Source of the DNA: Gymnopus androsaceus JB14
Taxonomy: Eukaryota; Basidiomycota; Agaricomycetes; Agaricales; Omphalotaceae
Assembly: GCA_009733575.1 (NCBI GenBank)
Contig: ML769544.1
Span: 94,661-158,660, forward strand
Reading direction: 5' to 3'
Length of the DNA: 64,000 nucleotides
Shown: one piece after another, positions 44,892 through 56,300 of the stretch
Layout of the letters: every line of letters starts with the position of its first letter
Numbering within the stretch: the first letter of the stretch is position 1
The notes under the pieces: model-generated
The model's input: only the letters and a program-made list of their open reading frames with translations
What the model was told of the DNA's origin: nothing
Databases searched by the model: none
Made by a program: the position numbers and the translations under genes

Positions 44892-47800
44892 ATGGTCAGA
44901 TCTCATTTCGTTGCCCGAATTGCCAGCTATAAAGGTTCTCCCGCAGGTTTTCGAGCAGAGAGCATTCCTGAAACAAAACGAAACATGTTCTTTGTTGTGG
45001 TTAAATATGGCTCAAAGGTTGAGAAAACGTCTAGTATGAGAAACGTCAAGGGATTGTTGAAATGGGATGGCTTACATGTCAAAATCACTGATTTCGGGTT
45101 GCGTCAAATCCTTTTCATTTCTTGGAGTTTTACTCATCCATTATTGGCTTCCTGTTATAATACATTTTGCCTACAGCTCAGAAACTCCAAAATGGGTCGC
45201 TTTTGAGCTGCACCAGGAACGTCGCTTATTCACCCTGCCCACTCTGTTTGGACGTATTCAAAAGTCTTTTGAAGAGTTTCTTACTCCTGGCTTGAACAGT
45301 ATGTTCATCTCATTGAGTAAAATTATGCTTGAATGCTTAATAAATCTATTTGTGTCAAACAGACCTAGTTCTGAACATTCCTTCTAGCAAGATACATGGT
45401 GCTACTTCTACACTCACTGTTTATTTCAAAAACAGTGTAGAGGATGTTGCTCAGCAAATTTTTATTCCGCCACTCTATTCTGAGGATACTAATCTTCTGG
45501 ATGAGGGAAAGAATGATGAAAAGCCTTTAGCCAAGGCTCCACCAATAAAACTGAATGCTAAATTGGGACATTTGTTTGATACTTTTCAGCCTTATGCTGA
45601 CATACTGCAACAGCTATCTCAGGTTCAGTGTCTCAATCAGCCCCATTCATAAATTTTTGCTAATCATTAAGTTCAGGTTCATCCTGCAGTTCAAGTTGCA
45701 TACTTTTGGATTTCCAGTGCCTATACTGTCAGAACTTTCTGGTATATTCCTCATGATATCTTACCTGCTCCTAACTTCTGTGAATTGTAGGTGGTTAAAC
45801 ATCAGTATGACCAGGATACCTCAATTGTTGAGCTATTTCAAATCATGATGAAGACTTATGAAATTGCAAGCACACCTGATATCCTTCAAACTGATAACAC
45901 ACTTGCAAGAACATTCAAGCTGAAAGATATGATTCATCAATCAATTGAGTGCTCTCTGTTCATTTCTGGATACTCTTCAAAAGGCTATTTTCGTGTGTAA
46001 ATTCAGTGAACTCATGCTTTAAAAAAACTTATAATTTATCAGGTCGCTTAACTACCATGGATATATCAAGGAAAATTAATGAATTCAAGGTGGCATTTGA
46101 GACAATCCAAAAAGAATTTGTTATGCGTTTGGCTCGAAAAACAGCAACAGTAACACTTTCAATGCGTCCCTCCCTGGATACTCTTGGTAAGCTTCTATTT
46201 TTGCAAATTAATGACAGCAAACTTGATGTTTGACACTTACTCCTAATCTTAAAGCCACAGAAGCCATACTCAAGCAAATGAATCCTGTTGATGCACTTGC
46301 ACCTTGATCAAGTTGTATGCCTGGAACTCGAAAAGAGACATTGCAGCTGATCACACACTGGATTGCTAATGGTGAACAATCTGTATTATGGATTCATGGC
46401 TTGGCAGGAACTGGAAAAAGCTCGCTCATGGGATCACTGTCAGATGTTGCACTTGAAATGGGCCTTGTCAGCTGGCTTGGTGCTTTTATACGTTTTGACC
46501 GGTTCAAGTATAGTGATCCCACTCTTTTTGTCAAGACTTTGGCCTATGAGTTAGCAAAGTTTGATGATAGATTAGCAAAGGCCATTGTGGATGCTGTGCC
46601 TAAACGGATGGCAAGCCATACACAGCTTGCTACACAGTTCTCAGAGCTGGTATTAGCACCTCTAGAAGTATGTACTGCAGAGATGAAGGATGAAGGTCCT
46701 GTGGTGATTCTGGTTGATGGGGTTGATGAATGTGAAAAAGGTGGGAAAAGAAGTGAATTGCTCCAAATTTTGGCTAGTGGATTTGGAAAACAATCATTTG
46801 TACGATTGATTGTTGCCAGTCGAATGGAGGAAGATATTAAGAAGACTTTACGGCGGAATCCCCACATCCATGTGATTGCTTTGGATACAGGATCTGTAGA
46901 AACTACTGGAGACATTAAGCATTTCATTGAAACAAGTCTTCTTGAGATTGGAGAAGATGACACAGAGTTTCAAGAATTTTGCCTGGCCACAAACGCATCC
47001 TTACAGCTGGCAGATCGAGCTAGTGGATTATTTATTTGGGCATCTACTATCATTGCTTTCATTGCCCATCTTCCGATGGAGAGGATTTCCCGCATCCTTC
47101 AGACAGATGTGCCAACAACTGCATTGAAAGCTCTCACAACTCTTTATCAAGTTGCACTCACATCAGTGGCAGATGAAACTGGAGATGAAGATATCAAGCC
47201 CAGCATATGTGCATTACTAGGCTCTATTATTGTTGGTACAAACCAATCTGAAGGTATATCACTCTCAGTCCTGGAGGGTATTTTGCCTCACATTGGCATC
47301 AAACATGTTAGATCACTTGTTGACAAGATGGGAAGTGTTGTTGCTCATGACTTTCAAGGAAATTTACGTCTCATTCACAAGTCATTTGATGACTTTCTGA
47401 TGGACAAAGAGCGGTGTGGTAATGACTGGTACATTGAGCTCGAAGCACATCGTCAAAGCTTTACCATTGCATGCCTGCGTCGGCTAAGTTCCTGGTATGA
47501 GGATACACAGATTGTGAACCGTTTTAAATATGAAAGTGAAAGACATAAAGTGGTTCAGCAAGATATTGATGCCCACTTCATTGATGTAGACATTGCATAT
47601 GCATCAAACAATTGGTATCTCTATGCACTTTCATGTAATAATGTCTCTCAAAATCTGACCTTGGTTAAGCTTCTGGAGGATATATTCACGAACTACCTTT
47701 TACGCTGGGTAGAAGATCACATTGGTACCCTGCTTCCAAGATCCCTTTTTTGGGCTTAATAACTCACAGATAATGTCTCAGTTAGTGCCGTGGGAAAGCA

Positions 47801-49535
47801 GTGTAAGTAAATTTTAACATGAGATGCTGGTTTTTGACTTAATATCCAAATATATATAGAGGCATTGTGTCATTAGTAAACATCTGCAAAAAATCTTAGA
47901 AGCTATTAGTTTCAAACAAAATGAAACGAAGGGACACTCTCTTGGGGAGCAAGTACAGATATTTTTGCAAGCTGTCCATGCTACCAGTCATCAGTGTCTA
48001 GGGCTTGCTTACAACAATATACTGTATCTTTCTCTGCTTGTTAAACTTTCTTCACAGAATTGGTTCCGGAAACATTATCTGCCAAGCTATCATACATTCT
48101 CACATGGCATCACCAGCTTCAAAGTGGATCGCATTGCATGGTCTTCAATAAGTCTTTTAAAACTGCTGAAGACATCTACTGGAGGGGATATCGAGTTGTC
48201 AAATATGCATTTCCATTTGGCTCTATTCACTCTCAATCAACCCTCTGTAGTCATGAAAAATAATGATGGCAGGCAATGGATAGTTGTTAATACTTTACTA
48301 GGCAACATACAGCAAAAATTAAACATACCACCGAGTGAGGGCGCCATGGATCAATGCCTTGAATCTAATGGAATTTTATTCCTAATCCGGCACATCAGTG
48401 GTCTGCAAATTCAGCTGTATAAATGGAACGCCAATGGAAGTCTTGATGGACCATTGATTTTCATTAACAATTTGGAGCACCACACAAACTTCAGGATTTC
48501 GGAATCTCATAAATTTTCCATTTTTGATGAAACATTATTTTTTACTGCATCTGGACATCCTTGCACAACGACGAGGTTGGAACTTGAAAACTGGTGCAAC
48601 CCGGGATTGGACTTTTGAAGCCCCCTCCAGTCACCTCTTGCCTGAAGGAGAGGGAATACCACTTTATGCAGACCAATATTGTGCAATAATGGGTAATCAT
48701 GTAAGTAACAACGGTGGAACCTATCATGTGTATGAGCCCGGTGGTGGTGAATGGGTCCAAAAGCCAATTATTGCACGCTTTCCAATTGTCTGTACAGCCA
48801 TATCTGCTGATCATACACAGTTTGCGATTGCCCAATCAGACACAACAGGCAGGAGAAGAGATATCCGAAAAGATAACAGAGTCATTAGAAGTGATAATGG
48901 CGTCGTTCATATGCTATAGCCCGATTTTAAGCATGTGTTTCTCTGCAGATGGCATTTATCTGATGGTTTGTATGCAAACTGGGGTGTGTTTATTGGATAT
49001 GCACATGAAAGAAATTGGATCTCCTGCTCAAACCCCCGAAAAAGTTTGGGATTGGCCACCCCTGGGATCACCAGTAACTTCCAATTCCTTGCTATCTGAT
49101 GATTCATCACTGCAAATAATCGAGCTAGCTCCAATATTTTCATCAGCACCATCTGTAGTAGTATCTGATGCACAATATGCAAGTATTACATCCCCTGATG
49201 GATTGAAGTCTTTATGCTTACATAACAATGGATATCTTCGGTAAGTTTACTTAGTACTTGACCAGGCCCTGCTTCTGTGTGTTATAACATGTTCTGACTT
49301 GTCCTTTTGTAGATTGATTGATCACACCCAAAGAGCTATCAGCTCGGTTGGAGGTAGGAAACCAGGCTCTTCCACAATAATTGCCCGGTTTCCGATTGAA
49401 TTTATTCAGAATAAGACTGTAGTCATGTTCGAAGCAGCAGATAAGAGGTTAGTTAGGATTGCAGCCAGCGACAATGGTGTCTTACAAGCATCACTTGATT
49501 TTAAATGGTCTGCACTGCCATTCTTTTCTAAGTAG
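44892..49535 (+). pseudogene. NACHT STAND protein with beta-propeller-like C-terminus, decayed
   Basis: Exons fit one frame up to the NACHT domain: 44892-45097, 45177-45298, 45363-45622, 45791-45992, 46043-46186, then 46255 onward. The N-terminal ~300 residues (GSETPKWVAFELHQERRLFT, ILQQLSQVVKHQYDQD) precede the linker SSCMPGTRKETLQLITHW. The NACHT domain has Walker A GLAGTGKSS and Walker B VVILVDGVDEC. A TGA at 46305-46307 lies just before SSCMPGTR (probably CGA originally). Beyond 47759 the reading continues in pieces (RHCVISKHLQKILEAISF; NMHFHLALFTLNQPSVVM; two segments with IIARFPI; ILSMCFSADGIYLMVCM) with frame changes near 47757, 48600 and 48850. The last exon is about 49313-49535. The repeats look like WD40/propeller blades. 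A STAND sensor role is inferred from the family. Confidence 0.75.
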
Positions 49536-49748
49536 TACAGTACTTACTCCCTGAATTCTGTGAATACTTACTTATTTCAAGGTTAACACAAGTTTGACAT
49601 GCATAAGTATTGCTGAAAGGCTTTATGAGCAGTATTAACCTAGACAAAATTCATGTTTTCTTATCTACTAGCTTTTTATTTATTTTTCATGGAAGCTTGT
49701 GTGACTTGATCAGCCCTAGGCAAGCCTGTCTTATGGAAACAGAGTTGG
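49536..49748. other. Short intergenic stretch
   Basis: AT-rich, nothing supported. Confidence 0.4.
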
Positions 49749-50576
49749 CATCAGCAAAACCTGGGTGAACACTACAGCACCATCAGCAAAAATGATCTGG
49801 GCCCTGGGTTATCAAAGGCTTTCCTTTGGGTGCCTAGGTCACCTAGGTCACCTAGGCTGCCCAGGTCATCCAGGTCACCTAGGCTGCCCAGGTCATCCAG
49901 GTCACCTAGGCTGCCCAGGTCATCCAGGTTTATCCCCTTTTCCTTGGCCTTTTCAGGTGGTTATAAGTAACCTATGTCAACCTGAGGTAGCCTGAGCTAA
50001 CCTGAGTGAACCTGAGACAGCCTGAGCAACCTGAGGTAACCTGAGGTAGCCTGAGGGTGCCTATCATAAGTAGTGGTATCCAAAAAACATCTTAGTTATC
50101 TCATTATTCACCTGTCTTTATACTTAGTCTTATCACTCAATGTGGCCCAACTTATACTGTTTCATTGTTCTTATTGGACTCACTTAATGTGTTCTTATTA
50201 GAAGAAGCTTCTTAATATCTCATTGACTTTAACTTACATCTCGGAACAGCTCACTTAAGTTATTCAGACTCATGTTTAAGTGTAGCAAGCTTAGGAGGTA
50301 AACTGTTATATTCTTGATGAATATGATTTGACCCCATCAACAGGTTTGTGATTGTACGCAGTTCACAGGTGCCCACGCGGCTCGGCGCTTATTTAAGCAC
50401 TTATTTCATGCAATTACTTACAACTTTGATCTATAGATGATTTATCAAGCAAGTGGAATGTCTGCTTTTGATTACAGAACATCTATATATTTAATAGCTT
50501 GAAACCCGAAGTTATTTAGGCTCTCTAGGTTGTATAAAATTAAACCAAGTTTCAGACTGTCTCAGGTTGCCTCTAG
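49749..50576. mobile_element. Truncated element of the CATCAGCAAAA family, related to 58539-59579
   Basis: Two left ends in a row: CATCAGCAAAACCTGGG at 49749 and CATCAGCAAAAATGATCTGG at 49781. A CCTAGG/CCCAGG repeat array follows, then a body aligned with 58670-59250 (AACATCTTAGTTATCTCATT; CCACATC/CCCATCAACAGGTTT; GTACGCAGTTCACAGG). It stops at CTCAGGTTGCCTC, where unrelated sequence starts, so the right TIR is missing. No coding capacity. Confidence 0.8.
49833..49930 (+). repeat. Tandem array of ~27-base CCTAGG/CCCAGG units
   Basis: Three near-perfect units of TCACCTAGGCTGCCCAGG followed by TCATCCAGG. This is the subterminal array of the element above. Confidence 0.9.
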
Positions 50577-50776
50577 GGCTTACCACCGTGCCCATGTCCC
50601 CACGGTTCACGGTCATCTGTGACACGGAACGGTGCCCATCCTGTACCTCCTCCAGCTAGCTTCACAAATGGCACGGTTGACGGCATGGTAATACGCCAAA
50701 TTTTTGGCAAGACCTCAAGAACGCGAATTCTTGACAAGTTTGCTTCTAGAGATGGTATAAGAGAGCTATAGTGAGC
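50577..50776. other. Short sequence shared in inverted form with 58310-58425
   Basis: GGGCTTACCACCGTGCCCAT, CACGGTCATCTGTGACA and GGTGCCCATCCTGTACC have inverted, diverged counterparts near 58340-58420. Possibly part of another small mobile element. Confidence 0.4.
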
Positions 50777-51468
50777 TAGAGATGGGCACAAATAGCGAAT
50801 ATTTGGTATTCGTTATTTTTGAATAGAGTAAATTTTTGATATCGTGACATGAATGTTTACTCGAGTGGAAATATCTGTTTCAGAACCACAAATATTTGCG
50901 GTCATTTAATCGCGAATATTCACGAATACTTGTAGATAGCTAATATTCAACTTGGGCATAGAAATAACAACTTAAAAGTACTTATAAGTTCACTATGAGT
51001 ACTCAATATGTATCAAAATGGCTAGAATACATATATACAATATTGGCATGTCCGGGAATTGAACTCAGCTGGTTAGCTATCGTCGGAAGGCCTGACCTTA
51101 ATCCAGAGTCGGCACCGACAACCACTTACAACCACTAAGCCATATGGATTTTGTTACATTTACCTAACCATACATGTATATACCTATCCAAACAATGTTC
51201 CAAAGCTTATACTAAGTTGATTTATGCATAAATGTACTTAAACAGCAAAGTACATAAGTCAATTATATTTTTTTTTCAATATATTTTTTTCAATGAATAT
51301 ATTTGAGTATTTGTCCCGAAATACTTGTATTCGTGTATATTCGTTACTCGAGTGTTTATAACTGAAGATACTCGAGTATTTATCCAAGTATAAATAGTTG
51401 ATTTTGCAAGTAAATATTCGTGACACGAATGACAAATATACTTGAGTACATATTTGTGCCCACCTCTA
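50777..51468. mobile_element. hAT-like non-autonomous element (692 bases)
   Basis: TIRs TAGAGATGGGCACAAATA and TAGAGGTGGGCACAAATA (inverted, one mismatch) fit the TAGNGNTGGGCA-type termini of many hAT elements. Subterminal zones are dense in TATTCG/CGAATA and ACTCGAGTA motifs. The AGTGAGC string occurs next to both ends, but offset by three bases, so an exact 8-base TSD is not established. No transposase. Confidence 0.7.
51040..51150 (-). other. tRNA-like stretch inside the hAT-like element
   Basis: On the minus strand TGGCTTAGTGGTTG resembles an A box and GAGTTCAATTCCCGG a B box, with the latter followed by ACATGCC. The proposed acceptor ends do not pair well and the spacing is too long for a normal tRNA, so it is at most a tRNA-derived (SINE-like) remnant. 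Confidence 0.3.
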
Positions 51469-53329
51469 TTGAGTGAGCCCAAGCTGATAGCTGTAACGAG
51501 TCCAATAAGTGTGGAAGTACTCGGACCAATAGAGCCATGGTATTGAACTGGATATCAGCTCTAAGTAATTTGTAGGAATCTGTAGTCCGGTAGCAGAGTC
51601 TCACTGGCATATCAATGCCAGCACTCATGTAAAAGAGGCACATCGCCCACATAGACTCGAGCTCAAAAGGATACACTCTGAAGACAAGTAACTCAGGGAT
51701 TATGGAAGGATATGGACTTCGCAAAATGGGACAGAACCAATTCAAGTGGGCTGATGTCAAGATTGTCATGATAGCCAAAGGGTACTTCAAAGCTTGATAC
51801 CAAGGAAGCACTAATAATTTGTTTGGCACTGAACAACGGATAAACAGTGTATGCCAAAAAGAACAAAACAAGAACAGAAGGATTGATGAAGCCAAGAGAG
51901 CATACATAGACCCTTGAAGTGATGTATACCAGGATCGGAAGGCGTACGTGTCTGCCGAGAAACGGAAGAAACGACATGTAATAGACAGAGATTCAAACTA
52001 GGAGAATAACACTGTACATTAGTTGGTGTTTTCCTGCATGAATATACTTCAGGGATATAGAGATATGGATATGGGTGGGAAGCTACGAGGATGGAGAATG
52101 ATAATACGAAGGAAGGAAAGGAGGACACAATAAGTTACAACAAGAAACAGAACTATAATGGGATTAGTGAGCACGGTGCTGGGCATGCGTCAGCCACATA
52201 GCAGTATGCGTCGCCCAGGAAAGGACCAAAGGTTCATAACCCAGATAGAAATAGGGTGTAATACCCATAAGAAGCAGACAAACGGACATTAGGGTTGCAG
52301 AAATATGCATATACGGACTATTTTATTATAATTTCTCCTTTTCTGAACAAGTTGTACCATTTCCCTGGATCCTCGAAGTACTTTATTATTTAACCGGCAT
52401 CTGGCCAAGAGTAGTATAAAAGCCTAGCTATATTTCCTTTGCAAAACAAGTTACCTTTGGACCTCATTTGTTGCTAGTGTGAATCCTTGTTGACATAGCT
52501 ACAACTGAGACAGGAAAGATACCACTCCCTTGTGAACCAAAGTAATACTTTGTGGTACGGAAAGAGTTGTTTATTGTGCCCAGCGTTAGAGACTTATAAT
52601 CCTGACAACTGTGAAAACCCCGACTTAAACCAAGTCAAATTGTTGTTTTAGTTTTGAGGAGTCTAGTGTGACCACCAAGAAATGACCATCTGTTGCAACT
52701 GAGCTCAGGTGTACAGGAAACAAACTGTCTGTTGTCCTGAGTGGTTTTGCCCTACTGTTGGGAATCACTTTGTTGAACCAAGCCATATTGTTGGTGGTTC
52801 TTTTTGTTGTCATTGTTATATTGTTGCCCCTATCATTGCCCCGAATCAGTATAGATTGATGAGAAAAGGAGATCCTATCCTTCAATCATCTACCAGCATC
52901 ACTTTGAGAAACACCAGTCACTTTCGAGAGACAGATAGAGTATTTTCTTTGTGGAACCTTTGACAATGCACCCTCACTATTGAAATTGATAGCCAAACCG
53001 CCTGTGTTCCGATCACTTAGTGTTGATTACTCTACACTACTTGAACCAACAGAACAACAGCTTGTTAACGGTAGTACCCATGTTGAACCGTGCCATTTTG
53101 ACTGTGACAGTCGTGACACAGTACCATTGCACTTGCTCACCAGTCATCACCTTCCTCACTGCTGGTTCCACAACAAACACAGTACAGTCCCCTCCAACCC
53201 TGTTGAACCAACTTGCAAGATGTTAAGGAGGGCCAAAGCTTTGAACGAGAGTAACTGTTGTTGACTGATTGTGATGTGGAGATGCAAGAGTAGGTTGATG
53301 TAAGATTATAAGGTCTGAGTGACTGGAGG
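51469..53329. other. Stretch without a supported gene
   Basis: Overlapping hydrophobic minus-strand frames at 51480-52128 are in different frames and match nothing I know. GTATAAAAGCC at about 52413 and surrounding sequence could belong to a solitary LTR, but no partner or TSD was found. Scattered GTTGAACCA motifs at 52770-53215. Confidence 0.35.
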
Positions 53330-56300
53330 TGTTGTCACCCGCTTGTAACAGCTGTTTCTCTCGGGTCGGGTCCGTGCCTACCAAGGGAGGGCCCGCCGCA
53401 CTGAGACTCCTCGTAACGCTCCTAAGTCGTGGAAGCGATAAGGGGCCTTAAAGATATCTACGCCAATTCGAGTATCTACCTGGATTTTACTTGGTCGAGG
53501 GGGCGTCGCCGGAGGGGGGGGGGGTGACGGGTTGTGGTAAGGAGGCTGAAGGTTTGTAGGGAGTATGGACTGACCCTAGTAATCTCCATTATGAATACTC
53601 AGAAATTACTGGCATGCGCGTGGCGAGGAATGCGCCCGCCCCACCCCGTTTTAGAGACTTGAGGGCCTGCCGATCTCAGGGATCGGGCGGGTTTACGACG
53701 CCTCCCAAGCCAATGAAGCCTACCAGCTTCAATCGCGAAAGAGGAGGGGTAAGGGGTCCCCAACTTGTTTGATAGCGTGTCGAACCCAGCTGGAGCATAT
53801 TTGTGAGGCAACTTCAGCCGGTTGATTAGCTGACCGGTGTGGGAAGCGATATTCGGACGGATAGCGCTGTCTTTGGGGCAGCCGCCGGTGGGGAACTGAT
53901 GTCGCGTGGGATGTTTTGAATGCGATGGAGAATGCCATGTATGCAGAAACGTGAGGTGAGAGAACACCCGGTCCCGTGTGCACGGTAACTCGCATCCAAG
54001 ACTGTTAGGGTCCATTGTTATTGAACATAGTCAACCACTGAAAGGCAAAGACAGTTATGTCGCTTTTCCCACTCTTCAATGGTAGATGCCATGTGGGGGC
54101 GTAAAACAAGGCTACATCATTCGAAGTGTTAGCATATCAATTTCACCGGGGGGGGTTATGTATAGTCGGTGACCCTGTTGAAAGTGCATTTGAGGGACGC
54201 AGAACCCGCGATTTGCTGCTCGATTTCAGCAGTGCCAGTCCAGATGGATTGCATAAAGGTCCCGGAGTTGGGAATAACCTCACGGTGTTCTGTAGAGGTG
54301 AAAGCAATTCTCTGTACCTTGTATATAGGTGCCCGTCTGTTTAAACTGGGGCAGTGGTTATTAGCTAGTGAACCCGGCCCTCCGCCACGTACATTACGGT
54401 CGCAAGAGTGATGATCACTCTGATGCACCTGACTTTAGTGCCAGTAGGAGCATTGTGTTCGGCGGGCCGTAGCATCCTGGATTGTACCGTACCCAATCCC
54501 TGGCGAGACGCGTCGGGGCTTTCAAGGGGATTTTGTAATCCCCACTACTTGAGATGTAGAGTGGAAGCTAGCGTACTTGTCGTACGCCACTGGCCCTCCC
54601 CTCTCGAAGAGAAAAGAGCAGTTGCTCGGTCGAATGTTGTACACCGTTTCCGAGGCTGCTCCGTGAGTTTCATGAAATCCGTCATAGTTTAGCGCGAGCG
54701 GAGCTGTGCCCCCCACCAATTTCTGGACCGCGTGGGCTTTCCCACTGTCCATGGAGTCTATCAACGGCGGGTACCCGACTTGGCATATTAAATAATAATC
54801 CCTGGTCAGGGAATTGTTGTATATTCTCCAAGTTTCTTCGGAAGGATCTCGGTCACGGAGTCGCTGGGACACACCGGGGCGGGGTCCCATGCCAGTCCTT
54901 TTCGAGGGCACTGGGCTGCTCCCAAAGCAGCGTGAATTCTACGCAGTGGGTTAGGCGTGTAGCCACCGTGTCGATCTTGGACGAGGCATGCCGGTGGCTT
55001 TCGAGGGGTGGAACCCCTCTCCTCTTGAATCGCATTCGGGGATGCGATCAACATTAAGGGGAGGCACACCGGGTTGGAGGGGAGATGAGGGACACGGAAG
55101 TGTCAGAGTGAGACAGTCTGGCGGGGTTGGAACAGTTCTCGATCACCGTCAGATGACCGCAGGGGGATGACAGGAAGGCCCTCTGCAGCGCCCCTTGTCC
55201 TACGCCCCCGGTGCCAGGCCCACTCGCGTGCCTCCGTCACCGCTACGCTTGAGCCGTCCCGTCGTGTGGAGTCCACGCTCGGGGCGCGAAGGAGATTGGC
55301 TCGCTCCTGAGCCGTTGGCCCATCCCTAGGCCGGGTGAAGCTGCGCCGCTCTCCCTAGCGGGGATGTGTGTTGTGGTCTTCGCAGCCAGGGATCCCCCGG
55401 CCCACGGCCTTCCCTGGCCACCTGAATAGCATACCCGGCTCCAATCGGTCTATCACTCTACTGACCAAGAGATTTACAATCACCGTGGATGTAGATCTTC
55501 TTATATCCAGTTCACTTTGCAACTACCAGGATTAAATCCCTGGCATGTTAGCTTTCGCTACAGGACGGTGTCGTGAACCTGTCGAAGTTCACGGAGAGCC
55601 CATTGGCTTCGCTAGCTTGTGGCTTCTGCACATTTGCTGTAGAAAAACATTATCCGGTCTGTGGGTTAACCCAACAACGGGTGATTACGGTGTCAGCTGA
55701 AGCCCACACCTATGCGTTCAGTATTGAACGTAGAAGGGTCCAGCTCGGGCTATAGTCGAGCTGGAATTGGTTTTAGCACAATGCGGGGACCATCGTGGGT
55801 CACCGAGTCGTTTTCACAATCTTGATGACTGCCAAATTTTGGGTATTTGACCCAATTTGGAATCTTGGCACGCCACGGCCCGCTGCACCCAAAACACGTC
55901 CAGTTCTGCACACCTGCCATGGAGGATCAGCTTGGACTATGACAAGCTGCGGTTGAGTTTTCTCCACGACCTCCGCTCGACACCATACCATCATGCTGCT
56001 CAAAATCGTGTGCAGAGGCGGGCGGGCCGGCCCGGCCGGCATCAGGGTCGACCGAAGACGAGACCGGTCCCGGCGGAATTGGGCCTCCTGCCCGTGTTCT
56101 CGAGATCGGCGATCCGTGGCGCACCCTGTGTCCGTTCGGGCGGAGGCCTTGTAGCAGAGCGTCCCGCGCGGGCGAACGCGTGGCCGGGCGGGTGCGGGGC
56201 ACACCGCCGGTCGGCCCGGGACGGACGTCACCCGGGGTCGCACCTGGGTGCGACCCAGCCGGTGCCCGCGCGAGCTGCCTCCGATGACTGCGGGGCCGCG

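Noticed and set aside
51040..51150. Functional tRNA gene on the minus strand
   Set aside because: A- and B-box-like strings exist, but the acceptor ends do not pair and the D-arm region is too long.
51480..52128. Hydrophobic minus-strand frames as a membrane receptor (for example STE3-type)
   Set aside because: The hydrophobic pieces are in different frames and lack family motifs; likely composition-driven.
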